Positions 18,753 through 27,589 of a DNA stretch of 64,000 nucleotides are shown piece after piece (position 1 is the stretch's first letter; every line of letters starts with the position of its first letter). The stretch lies in contig NZ_JOCB01000015.1 of NCBI RefSeq assembly GCF_000718775.1, positions 1 to 64,000 on the forward strand, read 5' to 3'. The position numbers were made by a program, and so were the translations under genes. Source of the stretch: Streptomyces sp. NRRL S-31 (GTDB lineage Bacteria > Actinomycetota > Actinomycetes > Streptomycetales > Streptomycetaceae). The notes under the pieces are model-generated. The model worked only from the letters and a program-made list of their open reading frames with translations. It was not told the origin of the DNA and did no database searches.

Positions 18753-19583
18753 TCAGCCCTGCCGCCGCTGCTGGTTCCTGATCACTTCGGTGAGGTCGGC
18801 GGTGCGCGACGCGGCCGGCGCCTTGACGGCGACGGACCGGCCGAACCTCTCGAAGTCCATGGTCACCGTCATGGTGCCCATCTTCTGCTTCAGCCGCACC
18901 GGGAGGCCGTCGGAGCCGACCCACACGTCCATGGTGATCGAGGTCGCTCCGGTCGCCGCGCTCAGCGGGCTGCCCTCGCCGTACGCGTCCTTGAGCCTGC
19001 CCATGTGGTCCTGGTCGACCACGCCGCGGTAGTGCGTGGTGCGGTGCCCGTCCACGGTCTGCGTGCCGAGGTCCGAGACGTCCTTGGCGTGCTTCAGGCC
19101 CATCATGGAGGCCGAGGGGCTGCCGTTGTCACCGGCGAGGGCCTGGGCGCCCTTCTTTCCGAACACGGCCGAACCGTCGACCTTGATCCAGTCCTTGCCC
19201 TGGTACGGGCCGGAGCGGAAGGGGTCGACGTCGTAGTAGTAGACGCCGTCGACGAACAGGACGTGCGTCTTCCGGGCGTGGTTCACCGCCTGCATACGGG
19301 CGGTGTCGGTGTCCATCAGGACGTCGAAGGCGTACCCGTCGCCCCAGGAGTAGGTGCCCTCCATGGCGACCGGGGTGCCGGTGCCGAAGTCGGTCGACAT
19401 CCGCACCTCGGCCGAGCCCAGCTGCTGCGTCCGGTCCGTGGCCCTGGCCAGCGCGGCCATCGCCGCGTCGGCCTTGCCGACCGCCTTCACGGCCGTCCTG
19501 GCGCTCTCCGTGCCGCAGCCGGTGGCGGCCACCAGCGCCGCCGCCGTGACCGCCATCCAGGCGGCGGTGTGCCGCTTCGTCAT
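18753..19583 (-). CDS. Secreted lipoprotein, LppX/LolA-like fold
   Basis: 276 residues. The N-terminus MTKRHTAAWMAVTAAALVAATGC is a lipoprotein signal with the lipidated Cys at residue 23. The mature part has the beta-rich pattern of mycobacterial LppX/LprG-type and streptomycete relatives: GTYSWGDGYAFDVLMDTD, HVLFVDGVYYYDVDP, THYRGVVD, ITMDVWVGSDGLPVRLKQKM. Such proteins are surface-attached and thought to carry lipids or sense the envelope; the exact ligand is unknown. Start ATG 19583 is chosen at the signal peptide, with GGTGGGG upstream. Confidence 0.8.
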   Translation of the reverse strand: MTKRHTAAWMAVTAAALVAATGCGTESARTAVKAVGKADAAMAALARATDRTQQLGSAEVRMSTDFGTGTPVAMEGTYSWGDGYAFDVLMDTDTARMQAVNHARKTHVLFVDGVYYYDVDPFRSGPYQGKDWIKVDGSAVFGKKGAQALAGDNGSPSASMMGLKHAKDVSDLGTQTVDGHRTTHYRGVVDQDHMGRLKDAYGEGSPLSAATGATSITMDVWVGSDGLPVRLKQKMGTMTVTMDFERFGRSVAVKAPAASRTADLTEVIRNQQRRQG

Positions 19584-20012
19584 GTCCCCACCCCAAAAAC
19601 CCCGTGTCCGTCGTGAGGGGCGCACTCTATCGGCCACCTGTGACATGACCGCGCCCGGAATGCCGGTCCGGATAGCGGACGGCTGACATTTTTTTGAGAC
19701 GTCGGCTGCGGTTCCCGTGCACTGCGGACGAAACGGGTGACGAAGGGGTTGCCGCAAGGTGACCTTTGAAAGCAAGGTCACACTAGGTCTGGGCTTATTG
19801 GATGCAACCACCAAGTGTTACAGCCTGGGAAAGTGATGCGGCCTCCAGTTAAACGGAACTACGGATTCCGAAGGTGAACGGCCATTGACGTGGGGGTTCT
19901 CGCCGGGTTCCCTATGCACGCCGGGAGCGGACGAGACGAACGTACGACGATCCGCCGGAGGCGATAGCGCTCCCGACCCCCACCTCAGTCACGAGTCGAT
20001 CGGAACCGCCGC
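19584..20012 (+). promoter_or_regulatory. Upstream region of APC permease with inverted repeat
   Basis: No ORF is supported. AAGGTGACCTT (19756-19766) is itself palindromic, and its GTGACCTT half pairs perfectly with AAGGTCAC at 19774-19781 over a seven-base gap. This three-half-site arrangement looks like an operator. The stretch 19740-19870 has below-average GC, as expected for promoter DNA. The regulator is unknown. Confidence 0.5.
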
Positions 20013-21404
20013 ATGACCGACACGCTCCAGAAGTCCGTGGTCGACACCGCTCCAGCCCCCGCGCAGGGGCTGAAGCGCTCCATCGGTGTCGTGGGCGGCA
20101 CCCTGCTGACGCTGTCGTGCGTCACGCCCGCCTCCACGCTCTTCGTCGTGGTCCCGGACCTGTTCGGTTCCCTCGGCACCGCCACCGCCCTGACGATCGC
20201 CATCGGCTCGCTCCTCTGTATCGCCGTGGCGTTCTGCTACTCCGAGCTGGGCACCCTCATCCCCAGCGCGGGCGGCGAGTACGCCATGGTGTCGACGATG
20301 GCCGGACGGCTCGCCGGCTGGCTCGTCTTCGTCCTCTCCCTGCTGGTCGTCATGATCGTGCCACCGGTGATCGCGATGGGCACGGCGGACTACCTCGCCC
20401 CGCTCGTCCACCTCGACCCGTCCATGACCGGCGCCGGCGTGATGCTGCTCGCCACCCTCGCCGGCCTGCTCGACCTGCGCGCCAACGCCTGGATCACCGG
20501 CATCTTCCTGGTCCTGGAGGTCATCGCCGCCGGGGTCGTCGCCCTGCTGGGCTTCTCGCACAGCCACCGCGGGGCCGGCAGCCTGGTCTCGATGCAGGTG
20601 GCCGGCGCCCACGGCCACGCGGACACCGTCACCGCGATGCTGGTGGTCTCCGGACTCGCCATCGCCCTCTTCATCACCCAGGGCTTCTCGACCGCCGTCT
20701 ACCTCTCCGAGGAACTGGAGGACCCGCGCCGCAACGTCGCCCGCACGGTCCTCGCCACCCTCGCCATCTCCACCGTGGTCATCCTGGTGCCGGTCGCCGC
20801 CATCACCATGGGCGCCTCCGACCTCAAGGAGCTGACCGGCGGCGACATCAGCTCCATGGTCACCGCCTGGTCCAACTCCGCGGTCGGCACCTTCGTCAGC
20901 CTCTGCGTGGCCCTCGCCATCATCAACGCGGGCATCGTCATGGTCATCCAGAACTCCCGCGTCCTGTTCGCCTCCGCCCGCGACAAGGCCTGGCCCGGCC
21001 CGGTCAACACGGTCTTCTCCCGGCTCGGCCGCTTCGGCTCCCCCTGGGTGGCCACCCTCGCGGTCGGCGTCCCCGGCGCCCTGCTCTGCTTCGTCAACCT
21101 GGACACCCTCTACGGCGTCACGGGCGTCTCGGTGACCGCCATGTACCTGCTGGTCGCGGTCGCCGCCCTGCTCGCCCGCCGCGGCTCCCACAAGCACACG
21201 CCCGCCTGGCGGATGCCGCTGTGGCCCGCGGTGCCGGTCCTGCTCATCGCCGTCCTGGCCTACATCCTGGTCCAGCAGGAGGTCACCTACCTGCTGTGGA
21301 CCGGCGGCATCACCGCCGTGGCCACCCTCTACTGGGCCCTGTACCTGCGCCCCCGCCGCGACACCCACTGGCTGGTGTCGATCCCGGAGGACGCCCGGGC
21401 CTGA
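20013..21404 (+). CDS. APC-superfamily amino acid permease
   Basis: 463 residues with about 12 predicted membrane helices. The first helix region GVVGGTLLTLSCVTPASTLFVV and the following YSELGTLIPSAGGEYAMV motif are typical of amino acid/polyamine/organocation transporters. The C-terminus is cytoplasmic and basic (YLRPRRDTHWLV). The substrate cannot be deduced. The gene stands alone between a regulatory region and a perfect terminator. Confidence 0.9.
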   Translation: MTDTLQKSVVDTAPAPAQGLKRSIGVVGGTLLTLSCVTPASTLFVVVPDLFGSLGTATALTIAIGSLLCIAVAFCYSELGTLIPSAGGEYAMVSTMAGRLAGWLVFVLSLLVVMIVPPVIAMGTADYLAPLVHLDPSMTGAGVMLLATLAGLLDLRANAWITGIFLVLEVIAAGVVALLGFSHSHRGAGSLVSMQVAGAHGHADTVTAMLVVSGLAIALFITQGFSTAVYLSEELEDPRRNVARTVLATLAISTVVILVPVAAITMGASDLKELTGGDISSMVTAWSNSAVGTFVSLCVALAIINAGIVMVIQNSRVLFASARDKAWPGPVNTVFSRLGRFGSPWVATLAVGVPGALLCFVNLDTLYGVTGVSVTAMYLLVAVAALLARRGSHKHTPAWRMPLWPAVPVLLIAVLAYILVQQEVTYLLWTGGITAVATLYWALYLRPRRDTHWLVSIPEDARA

Positions 21405-21415
21405 CCGCCCCCGCC

Positions 21416-21453
21416 GCGCCCCGCCGTACCACGGACGCGGTACGGCGGGGCGC
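21416..21453 (+). terminator. Terminator after the APC permease
   Basis: Perfect 15-bp stem GCGCCCCGCCGTACC / GGTACGGCGGGGCGC with an eight-base loop, 12 bp after the permease stop. Confidence 0.85.
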
Positions 21454-21532
21454 CCCCGTACTCCCCGCGGAGGGCGGCCCGGTCCCCCCGGGGTCTACGG
21501 CGGCTGTCGGTCCCGCCCCGTACCGTTGACGC

Positions 21533-24187
21533 ATGGATCTTCGACTGTCCGCGCTGCGCCGGGCGGCACGGCGGCCCGGCCGGCTCACCGCCGCCGTGGC
21601 CGCCGTCGTGGTGCTCGCCGGCGCCGGTACGTGGACGGCGGCCGTCGCCTCCGACGACACCCCGGCCGTGCGCGTCAGCGAGCGGGTCATGGCCGTCGAC
21701 GGGGCCCGCCTGGACACCTCGTACTTCACCCCGGCCGACGGCGGCCGGCACCCCGCCGTGCTGCTCGGGCACGGCTTCGGCGGCAGCAAGGACGACATGC
21801 GCCGCCAGGCCGAGGACCTCGCCCGGGACGGGTACGCGGTCCTGACCTGGTCCGCGCGCGGCTTCGGCCGGTCCACCGGGAAGATCGGGCTGAACGCCCC
21901 CGACGGCGAGGTCGCCGACGTCTCCCGGCTCATCGACTGGCTGGCGAAACAGCCCCAGGTGCGGCTCGACAAGCCCGGCGACCCGCGCGTCGGCGTGGCC
22001 GGCGGCTCCTACGGCGGCGCCATCGCGCTGCTCGCCGCCGGACACGACCGCCGGGTCGACGCCATCGCCCCGGAGATCACCTACTGGAACCTCGCGGACG
22101 CCCTGTTCCCCGACGGCGTGTTCAAGAAGCTGTGGGCCGGCGTCTTCGTGAACGGCGGCGGCGGCTGCGCCGCGTTCGAGCCCGCGCTCTGCCGGATGTA
22201 CGACCGGGTCGCCGGCTCCGGCGTACCGGACCCGGCCGCCCGGAAGCTGCTGGAGGAGCGCTCGCCGTCCGCCGTCGGAGACCGGATCAAGGTGCCCACG
22301 CTGCTGGTGCAGGGGCAGACGGACTCCCTGTTCACCCTCGACCAGGCCGACGCGGCCGAGCGGGCGATCCGCGCCAACGGCGCCCCCGTCGCCGTCGACT
22401 GGATCGCCGGCGGACACGACGGCGGCGACATGGAGACCGACCGCGTCGAGGCACGCGTGCGGGCCTGGTTCGACCGGTACCTGAAGGACGACGAGGGCGC
22501 CGACACCGGCCCGGCCTTCCGGATCACCCGCACCGGAGGCGTCGACTCCACCGACGGCACGACCCTGCTGCGCGGCGCGAGCGCCGACGCCTACCCGGGC
22601 CTGCGCGACCACCGGCGCGCCGTCGCCCTCACCGGCGGCGAACAGCACGTCGCCAACCCGGCCGGCGGCAGCCCGCCCGCCGTCTCCGCGCTGCCCGGCC
22701 TCGGCGGCTCCGGCGGCGGCCTCGCCCGGCTGTCCGCGCTCGGCCTCGGCGTCTCCCTGGACTTCCCCGGCCAGTACGCCGGGTTCGACTCGGCACCGCT
22801 CACCCGCGACCTGCGCGTCACCGGAACCCCGACGGCCACCGTCCACATCACCTCCACCCGCGACGACGCCGTCCTGTTCGCCAAGGTCTACGACGTCGGC
22901 CCCGGCGGCACCCGGCCGGTGCTGCCCGCCCGGCTCGTGACCCCCGTCCGGGTGACCGGCGCCAAGGCGGGCAAGGACGTCACCCTCACGCTCCCGGCCG
23001 TCGACCACGAGGTGCGCAAGGGCCACCGGCTCCGCCTGGTCCTCGCCTCCACCGACCTCGGCTACGCCTCACCGGCCGCCCCGGCCGGCTACACCGTCTC
23101 CCTCAGGGGAGACCTCGAGGTGCCCACGGCCCCCGCGGTCACCAGCGCCGCCGTGCCCCTGCCCGCCTGGGTCTGGTGGCTGCCCGCCGCCGGCGCCCTC
23201 GCCGCCCTCGCCCTGCTGCTCACCGCCCGCCGCCGCACGGCCGCCCCGGCCCCCGACCCGGAGCTGGCCGGCGTCCCGCTGGTGATCGAGAACCTGGGCA
23301 AGCGGTACGCGAAGTCCATCGACCGGTACGCCGTCCGCGGCCTCTCCTTCCGGGTGGAGAGCGGCCAGGTGCTCGGCCTGCTCGGACCGAACGGCGCGGG
23401 CAAGACCACCACCCTGCGCATGCTGATGGGCCTGATCACACCGGACGACGGCGAGATCCGCGTCTTCGGCCACGCGATCCGCCCCGGCGCCCCGGTGCTC
23501 TCCCGGGTCGGCGCGTTCGTCGAGGGCGCCGGCTTCCTGCCCCACCTGTCCGGCCGGGAGAACCTGGAGCTGTACTGGCGGGCCACCGGCCGCCCGCCCG
23601 AGGACGCCCACCTGGACGAGGCGCTGGAGATCGCCGGGCTCGGCGACGCCCTCGCCCGCGCGGTGCGCACCTACTCCCAGGGCATGCGCCAGCGCCTCGC
23701 CATCGCCCAGGCCATGCTGGGCCTGCCCGACCTGCTCATCCTGGACGAGCCCACCAACGGCCTGGATCCGCCCCAGATCCGCGAGATGCGCGAGGTGATG
23801 ATCCGCTACGCGTCCGGCGGACGCACGGTGATCGTCTCCAGCCATCTGCTCGCCGAGGTGGAGCAGTCCTGCACCCACCTGGTGGTGATGGACCGCGGCC
23901 GGCTGGTGCAGGCGGGCCCGGTGCGGGAGATCATCGGCTCCGGCGACACCGTGCTGGTCGGCACCGCCACCCCGGTGGAGGAACCGGTGGTGGAGAAGGT
24001 GGCCGCGCTGGACGAGGTGGCCTCCGCGGTGCGCACCGACGACGGGCTGCTGATCCGGCTGGAACCCGGCGGCACGGCCGAGCGGCTGGTCGTGGAGCTG
24101 GTGCGGCTGGAGGTGCCGGTCGCCTCGGTCGGCCCGCACCGCCGCCTGGAAGACGCCTTCCTCACCCTGATCGGAGGTTCCGCATGA
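21533..24187 (+). CDS. Fusion of CocE/X-Pro-peptidase-like hydrolase and ABC-transporter ATPase
   Basis: 884 residues in three parts. Residues about 17-40 form an N-terminal membrane anchor. Residues about 45-540 are an alpha/beta hydrolase of the CocE/PepX type: GHGFGG oxyanion region, nucleophile motif GGSYGG, GQTD and GGHDGG supplying acid and histidine, then a jelly-roll C-terminal domain. A second membrane helix near 550-565 (WVWWLPAAGALAALALLL) leads to a cytoplasmic ABC ATPase: LGLLGPNGAGKTTT, YSQGMRQRL, LLILDEPTNGLDP. Outside-in topology is inferred from the two helices. The permease gene overlaps its stop by four bases, so the unit is probably an exporter with an attached extracytoplasmic esterase/peptidase. 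Confidence 0.88.
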   Translation: MDLRLSALRRAARRPGRLTAAVAAVVVLAGAGTWTAAVASDDTPAVRVSERVMAVDGARLDTSYFTPADGGRHPAVLLGHGFGGSKDDMRRQAEDLARDGYAVLTWSARGFGRSTGKIGLNAPDGEVADVSRLIDWLAKQPQVRLDKPGDPRVGVAGGSYGGAIALLAAGHDRRVDAIAPEITYWNLADALFPDGVFKKLWAGVFVNGGGGCAAFEPALCRMYDRVAGSGVPDPAARKLLEERSPSAVGDRIKVPTLLVQGQTDSLFTLDQADAAERAIRANGAPVAVDWIAGGHDGGDMETDRVEARVRAWFDRYLKDDEGADTGPAFRITRTGGVDSTDGTTLLRGASADAYPGLRDHRRAVALTGGEQHVANPAGGSPPAVSALPGLGGSGGGLARLSALGLGVSLDFPGQYAGFDSAPLTRDLRVTGTPTATVHITSTRDDAVLFAKVYDVGPGGTRPVLPARLVTPVRVTGAKAGKDVTLTLPAVDHEVRKGHRLRLVLASTDLGYASPAAPAGYTVSLRGDLEVPTAPAVTSAAVPLPAWVWWLPAAGALAALALLLTARRRTAAPAPDPELAGVPLVIENLGKRYAKSIDRYAVRGLSFRVESGQVLGLLGPNGAGKTTTLRMLMGLITPDDGEIRVFGHAIRPGAPVLSRVGAFVEGAGFLPHLSGRENLELYWRATGRPPEDAHLDEALEIAGLGDALARAVRTYSQGMRQRLAIAQAMLGLPDLLILDEPTNGLDPPQIREMREVMIRYASGGRTVIVSSHLLAEVEQSCTHLVVMDRGRLVQAGPVREIIGSGDTVLVGTATPVEEPVVEKVAALDEVASAVRTDDGLLIRLEPGGTAERLVVELVRLEVPVASVGPHRRLEDAFLTLIGGSA

Positions 24188-25038
24188 GCACGCTCACCGA
24201 GGTGGCCTCCGGCTACCAGGCGGGGCGCACCCTGCCGCTGCGGGTGGAGCTGGCCCGCCAGCTCAAACGGCGCCGCACCCTGCTCATGGGCGGGGTCCTG
24301 GCCGTGCTGCCGTTCGTGCTGCTGATCGCCTTCGCGGTCGGCGGCGACCCGGGCGGCCGGAACGGCCGGATCACGCTGATGGACACGGCCACCGCCTCCG
24401 GCGCCAACTTCGCCGCCGTGAACCTGTTCGTGTCGGCGGGCTTCCTGCTGGTCATCCCGGTCGCCCTGTTCTGCGGGGACACGGTCGCCTCGGAGGCGAG
24501 CTGGTCCTCGCTGCGCTATCTGCTCGCCGCGCCGGTGCCGCGCGCCCGGCTGCTGTGGTCCAAGCTCGTCGTGGCGCTCGGGCTGAGCCTCGCCGCGATG
24601 GTGCTGCTGCCGCTGGTGGCGCTGGCCGCCGGTACCGCCGCCTACGGCTGGGGCCCGCTGGAGATCCCCACCGGCGGCGCGCTGGACACCGGCACGGCGG
24701 CCCAGCGGCTCCTGGTGGCCGTGGCGTACATCTTCGTGTCCCAGCTGGTCACCGCGGGCCTCGCGTTCTGGCTGTCGACCCGGACGGACGCCCCGCTCGG
24801 CGCGGTCGGCGGCGCGGTCGGCCTGACCATCGTCGGCAACGTCCTGGACGCCGTCACCGCCCTCGGCCACTGGCGCGACTTCCTGCCCGCGCACTGGCAG
24901 TTCGCCTGGGCGGACGCCGTCCAGCCGCAACCCGAGTGGTCGGGCATGATCCAGGGATCGGCGATCTCCCTGACCTACGCCCTGGTGCTGTTCGTGCTGG
25001 CGTTCCGCGGCTTCGCCCGCAAGGACGTCGTCTCCTAG
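24184..25038 (+). CDS. ABC-2 type transporter permease
   Basis: 284 residues with about six membrane helices, for example LLMGGVLAVLPFVLLIAFAV, VSAGFLLVIPVALFCGDTVA and GLSLAAMVLLPLVALAAG. The E-x-x-WSSLRYLLAAPVPR segment after helix two is typical of ABC-2 permeases of the NatB/YhgE kind. The ATG overlaps the stop of the hydrolase-ATPase gene, so the pair forms one transporter. Confidence 0.88.
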   Translation: MSTLTEVASGYQAGRTLPLRVELARQLKRRRTLLMGGVLAVLPFVLLIAFAVGGDPGGRNGRITLMDTATASGANFAAVNLFVSAGFLLVIPVALFCGDTVASEASWSSLRYLLAAPVPRARLLWSKLVVALGLSLAAMVLLPLVALAAGTAAYGWGPLEIPTGGALDTGTAAQRLLVAVAYIFVSQLVTAGLAFWLSTRTDAPLGAVGGAVGLTIVGNVLDAVTALGHWRDFLPAHWQFAWADAVQPQPEWSGMIQGSAISLTYALVLFVLAFRGFARKDVVS

Positions 25039-25040
25039 CG

Positions 25041-25157
25041 CTGATCGAGGGGGAGTTCACCGAGGAGAACGGGTTGCTGACCCCCTTGCTGAAGGTCAGG
25101 CGGCATGCGGTGACGGCCGCGTACGCCGCCGAGATCGAGGCGCTGTACCGCGAGTGA
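25041..25157 (+). pseudogene. C-terminal remnant of long-chain acyl-CoA ligase
   Basis: A 38-codon tail reading LIEGEFTEENGLLTPLLKVR and ending AAEIEALYRE. This is the highly recognisable last helix region of AMP-forming long-chain fatty-acid-CoA ligases (TEENGLLTPTLK...EIEALY). It begins directly after the permease stop and has no start codon or body. A deletion has evidently joined the permease to the 3' end of a former fadD-like gene. Confidence 0.75.
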
Positions 25158-25168
25158 CCCACGCGAAA

Positions 25169-25207
25169 CGGCGGCGGGCCACCGGGAGAACCGGTGACCC
25201 GCCGCCG
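25169..25207. terminator. Terminator between permease/remnant and rodlin
   Basis: CGGCGGCGGGCCACCGG / CCGGTGACCCGCCGCCG, 17 bp with one mismatch around a five-base loop, between convergent transcription units. Confidence 0.85.
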
Positions 25208-25219
25208 CGGAGGAATCGC

Positions 25220-25627
25220 TCAGCTGCCGACGGAGCCGTTGCCGGACAGGGCCGAGATGTCGTCCAGGATGTGCGACAGCGGCTCGTCGCCCTTGGCCTG
25301 GGTGGAGTTCTCGGTGCACTGCTGGGTCTGCGGCGAGGACAGGACCGGGATGTCCTGCACGCCCACGTTGACCAGGCCGACGATGTTCTGGACATCGGCC
25401 TTGACCGGCAGCCCGACGCAGGGCTTGTTCAGCGAGCCCTGCACCAGCGAGAGCTGCGGGCTCTGGTCGCCGAGCGTGGCGGAGTTGCCGAACACCTGGT
25501 CGGCGCCGTTGCCGCTGAGCGACGTGGTGCCCTGGTCGTTGCCGATGGCGAGGGCCTGCGGTGCCGCGGCGCCGGCGAGGCCGACGACGGAGGCGGCGAC
25601 AGCCGCGGTTGCCCACAGCTTCTTCAT
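25220..25627 (-). CDS. rdl: Rodlin
   Basis: 135 residues. A Sec signal ends at APQALA; the mature protein begins [24 protein letters not shown]. Two cysteines (NKPCVGL, TQQCTEN) and [15 protein letters not shown] are rodlin hallmarks. Rodlins form the paired-rod layer on aerial hyphae and spores together with chaplin fibrils. This copy is in tandem with the next rodlin; the pair share most of the mature sequence and the gene end. Start ATG 25627 is at the signal peptide, with AAAGGGAACGAAG upstream. Confidence 0.95.
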   Translation of the reverse strand: MKKLWATAAVAASVVGLAGAAAPQALAIGNDQGTTSLSGNGADQVFGNSATLGDQSPQLSLVQGSLNKPCVGLPVKADVQNIVGLVNVGVQDIPVLSSPQTQQCTENSTQAKGDEPLSHILDDISALSGNGSVGS

Positions 25628-25854
25628 CTTCGTTCCCTTTCGAGAGGCGGACTCCGGGGAGGAGCTGTGTGATCGACAACGCCCCGGAGCGAGCCCGGGT
25701 TGCGGCCTGTGCCCCGTTCGGCGGAGCGCAGTCCGATCAGTGCATGAACACCCCGTCCGGCGCCGCACTCCGGCGCGGCGGGGGCCGGAAACGGCGAACG
25801 GACCGCCGAATCCGATCGGCGGCCCGTCGCGGTCCCGTGCGGACCCGGCGAGAC

Positions 25855-26265
25855 TCAGCTGCCGGCGGCACCGTTGCCGGACAGGGCCGAGATGTCGTCC
25901 AGGATGTGCGAGAGCGCCTCGTCGCCCTTGGCCTGGGTGGAGTTCTCGGTGCACTGCTGGGTCTGCGGCGAGGACAGGATCGGGATGTCCTGCACGCCGA
26001 CGTTGAGCAGACCGACGATGTTCTGGATGTCGGCCTTGGCCGGCAGTCCGATGCAGGGCTTGTTGAACGAACCCTGGATGAGGGCCATCTGCGGGCTCAT
26101 GTTGCCGTACGTGGCGGAGTTGCCGAACACCTGGTCGGCACCGTTGCCGCTGAAGGACGTGGTGCCGTGGTCGTTGCCGATGGCCAGGGCCGGCGCCGCC
26201 GCGGCGGCGGAGACTCCGACCGCGGAAGCCAGGACCGCGGTGGAAGCCAGAACCTTCTTGATCAC
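25855..26265 (-). CDS. rdl: Rodlin (second copy)
   Basis: 136 residues from GTG 26265 (VIKKVLASTAVLASAVGVS); AGAAGGG lies upstream. The signal peptide ends near APALA. The mature part IGNDHGTTSFSGNGADQVFGNSATY and both cysteines are conserved. It differs from the tandem copy mainly around residues 53-66 (GNMSPQMALIQGSF). Same strand as the first rodlin, 227 bp apart, and divergent from the third. Surface-coat role by family. Confidence 0.95.
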   Translation of the reverse strand: MIKKVLASTAVLASAVGVSAAAAAPALAIGNDHGTTSFSGNGADQVFGNSATYGNMSPQMALIQGSFNKPCIGLPAKADIQNIVGLLNVGVQDIPILSSPQTQQCTENSTQAKGDEALSHILDDISALSGNGAAGS

Positions 26266-26515
26266 GTGAAATTCCCTTCTGAGAAACCCCGTCCACCGGA
26301 GCGCCCGGATCAACTGCCGAGCCGGTCGACGGGTTGCTGCCATTCACTCCGATGGCGTAGCGAACGGCACGTCGTCGCCGCGCGAGGACGCATTGCCCCG
26401 GCTCCGCCGCGCGGGACGAGCCGAACGGGTGACGCCCCGCAACCAATCGCCCCCGCGCCGGTTGATGGCAGCGCAGGAACGTGCGTCTTGGCGAGAGCCA
26501 GGAAAGGAATGCGAA

Positions 26516-26926
26516 ATGCTGAAGAAGGCAATGGCCGCGGCGGCGGTCGCCGCGTCCGTCCTCGGTGTGTCGGCGGCGGCAGCCCCCCAGGCGCTTGCCA
26601 TCGGCAACGACCGCGGCACCACGTCGCTCAGCGGCAACGACGCCGCCGAGTCGTTCGGCAACTCCGTGACCGGGGGCGCCATGAGCCCGCAGGCCACACT
26701 GGTGCAGAGCTCGCTCAACAAGCTCTGCGTCGGCCTGCCGGCCAAGGCGGACGTCCAGAACATCCTGGCCCTGGTCAACGTCGGCGTGCAGGACATCCCG
26801 GTGCTGTCCTCGCCGCAGACCCAGCAGTGCGCCGAGAACTCCACCCAGTCCAAGGACGACGAGCCGCTGTCGCACGTCGCGGACGACATCTCCGTCCTCG
26901 CCGGAAACGGGTCCGCGATCAGCTGA
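26516..26926 (+). CDS. rdl: Rodlin (third, divergent copy)
   Basis: 136 residues, ATG 26516 after AGGAAAGGAATGCGAA. The signal peptide ends AAAPQALA. The rodlin core is present with both cysteines (NKLCVGL, TQQCAEN) but is the most divergent of the three: [40 protein letters not shown]. It is transcribed divergently from the other two, across about 250 bp that must hold both promoters. S. coelicolor has two rodlins as I recall, so a third is notable. A terminator follows. Confidence 0.95.
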   Translation: MLKKAMAAAAVAASVLGVSAAAAPQALAIGNDRGTTSLSGNDAAESFGNSVTGGAMSPQATLVQSSLNKLCVGLPAKADVQNILALVNVGVQDIPVLSSPQTQQCAENSTQSKDDEPLSHVADDISVLAGNGSAIS

Positions 26927-26943
26927 CCGGAAGAGCCCCAGAA

Positions 26944-26988
26944 CCGCTCGGGCGGTGTGCCGGACCATCCGCGCCACCGCCCGAGCGG
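26944..26988 (+). terminator. Terminator after the third rodlin
   Basis: Perfect 14-bp stem CCGCTCGGGCGGTG / CACCGCCCGAGCGG with a 17-base loop. The following 27000-27236 stretch is relatively AT-rich and holds no supported gene; it is the likely promoter region of the chaplin genes. Confidence 0.8.
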
Positions 26989-27236
26989 CTTCATGTCCGG
27001 CGCCTTGTGTCCGGGCGTTTATGGAAAAGCGTTTCTCCCCAAGGCGCGCCCGTGATCCGCCAACGTGTCAATTCTATGAAGGCGTTCGAGTGAATTAGGG
27101 GACTGCTCGCGTTCCACAGTTTCTCCGGCTGTCTATTCCTCGTTCTACAGCCTGCCGGTCATGGTGCGAGCCGTTCCAGCTGTGCTCGCTCGGCTTCGGC
27201 CGCCACAGGGCATGACCGCGGAGAAGGGAACAGTCC

Positions 27237-27464
27237 ATGAAGAAGAGCGCTGCTGTCGTCGCCGGCGCCATCCTGGCCCTGGGCGGAGCCGCCCCGGCTT
27301 TCGCCGACGCGGGCGCCTCGGGCGCGGCCGTCGGTTCCCCCGGCGTCCTGTCCGGCAACAACGTCGAGGTCCCGCTGCACGTGCCGATCAACCTGTGCGG
27401 CAACACGGTGGACATCATCGGCCTGCTGAACCCGGCGCTGGGCGACGCCTGCGTCAACGACTGA
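27237..27464 (+). CDS. chpD: Short chaplin (ChpD-like)
   Basis: 75 residues: signal peptide ending APAFA, then one chaplin domain with GSPGVLSGNNVEVPLHVPIN, two cysteines (LCGNTVDIIGLLNPALGDACVND). Chaplins are secreted hydrophobic amyloids that lower surface tension and coat aerial hyphae. The position, next to rodlins and ahead of a long chaplin, matches the chpD/chpA arrangement I remember for S. coelicolor, hence the symbol; the assignment to D is by position. GAAGGGAACAG precedes the ATG. Confidence 0.93.
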   Translation: MKKSAAVVAGAILALGGAAPAFADAGASGAAVGSPGVLSGNNVEVPLHVPINLCGNTVDIIGLLNPALGDACVND

Positions 27465-27589
27465 CTTTCCGTCAGAGCGACACCCACCAGCCCCACCGGC
27501 TGCGTACCGGCCGGCCCCGGACCGTCGATCCGTCGATTCTTCGTTCCGGGGCCGGCCTTCCCACTTCTTCGAGCAGGAAGACCACGAGA

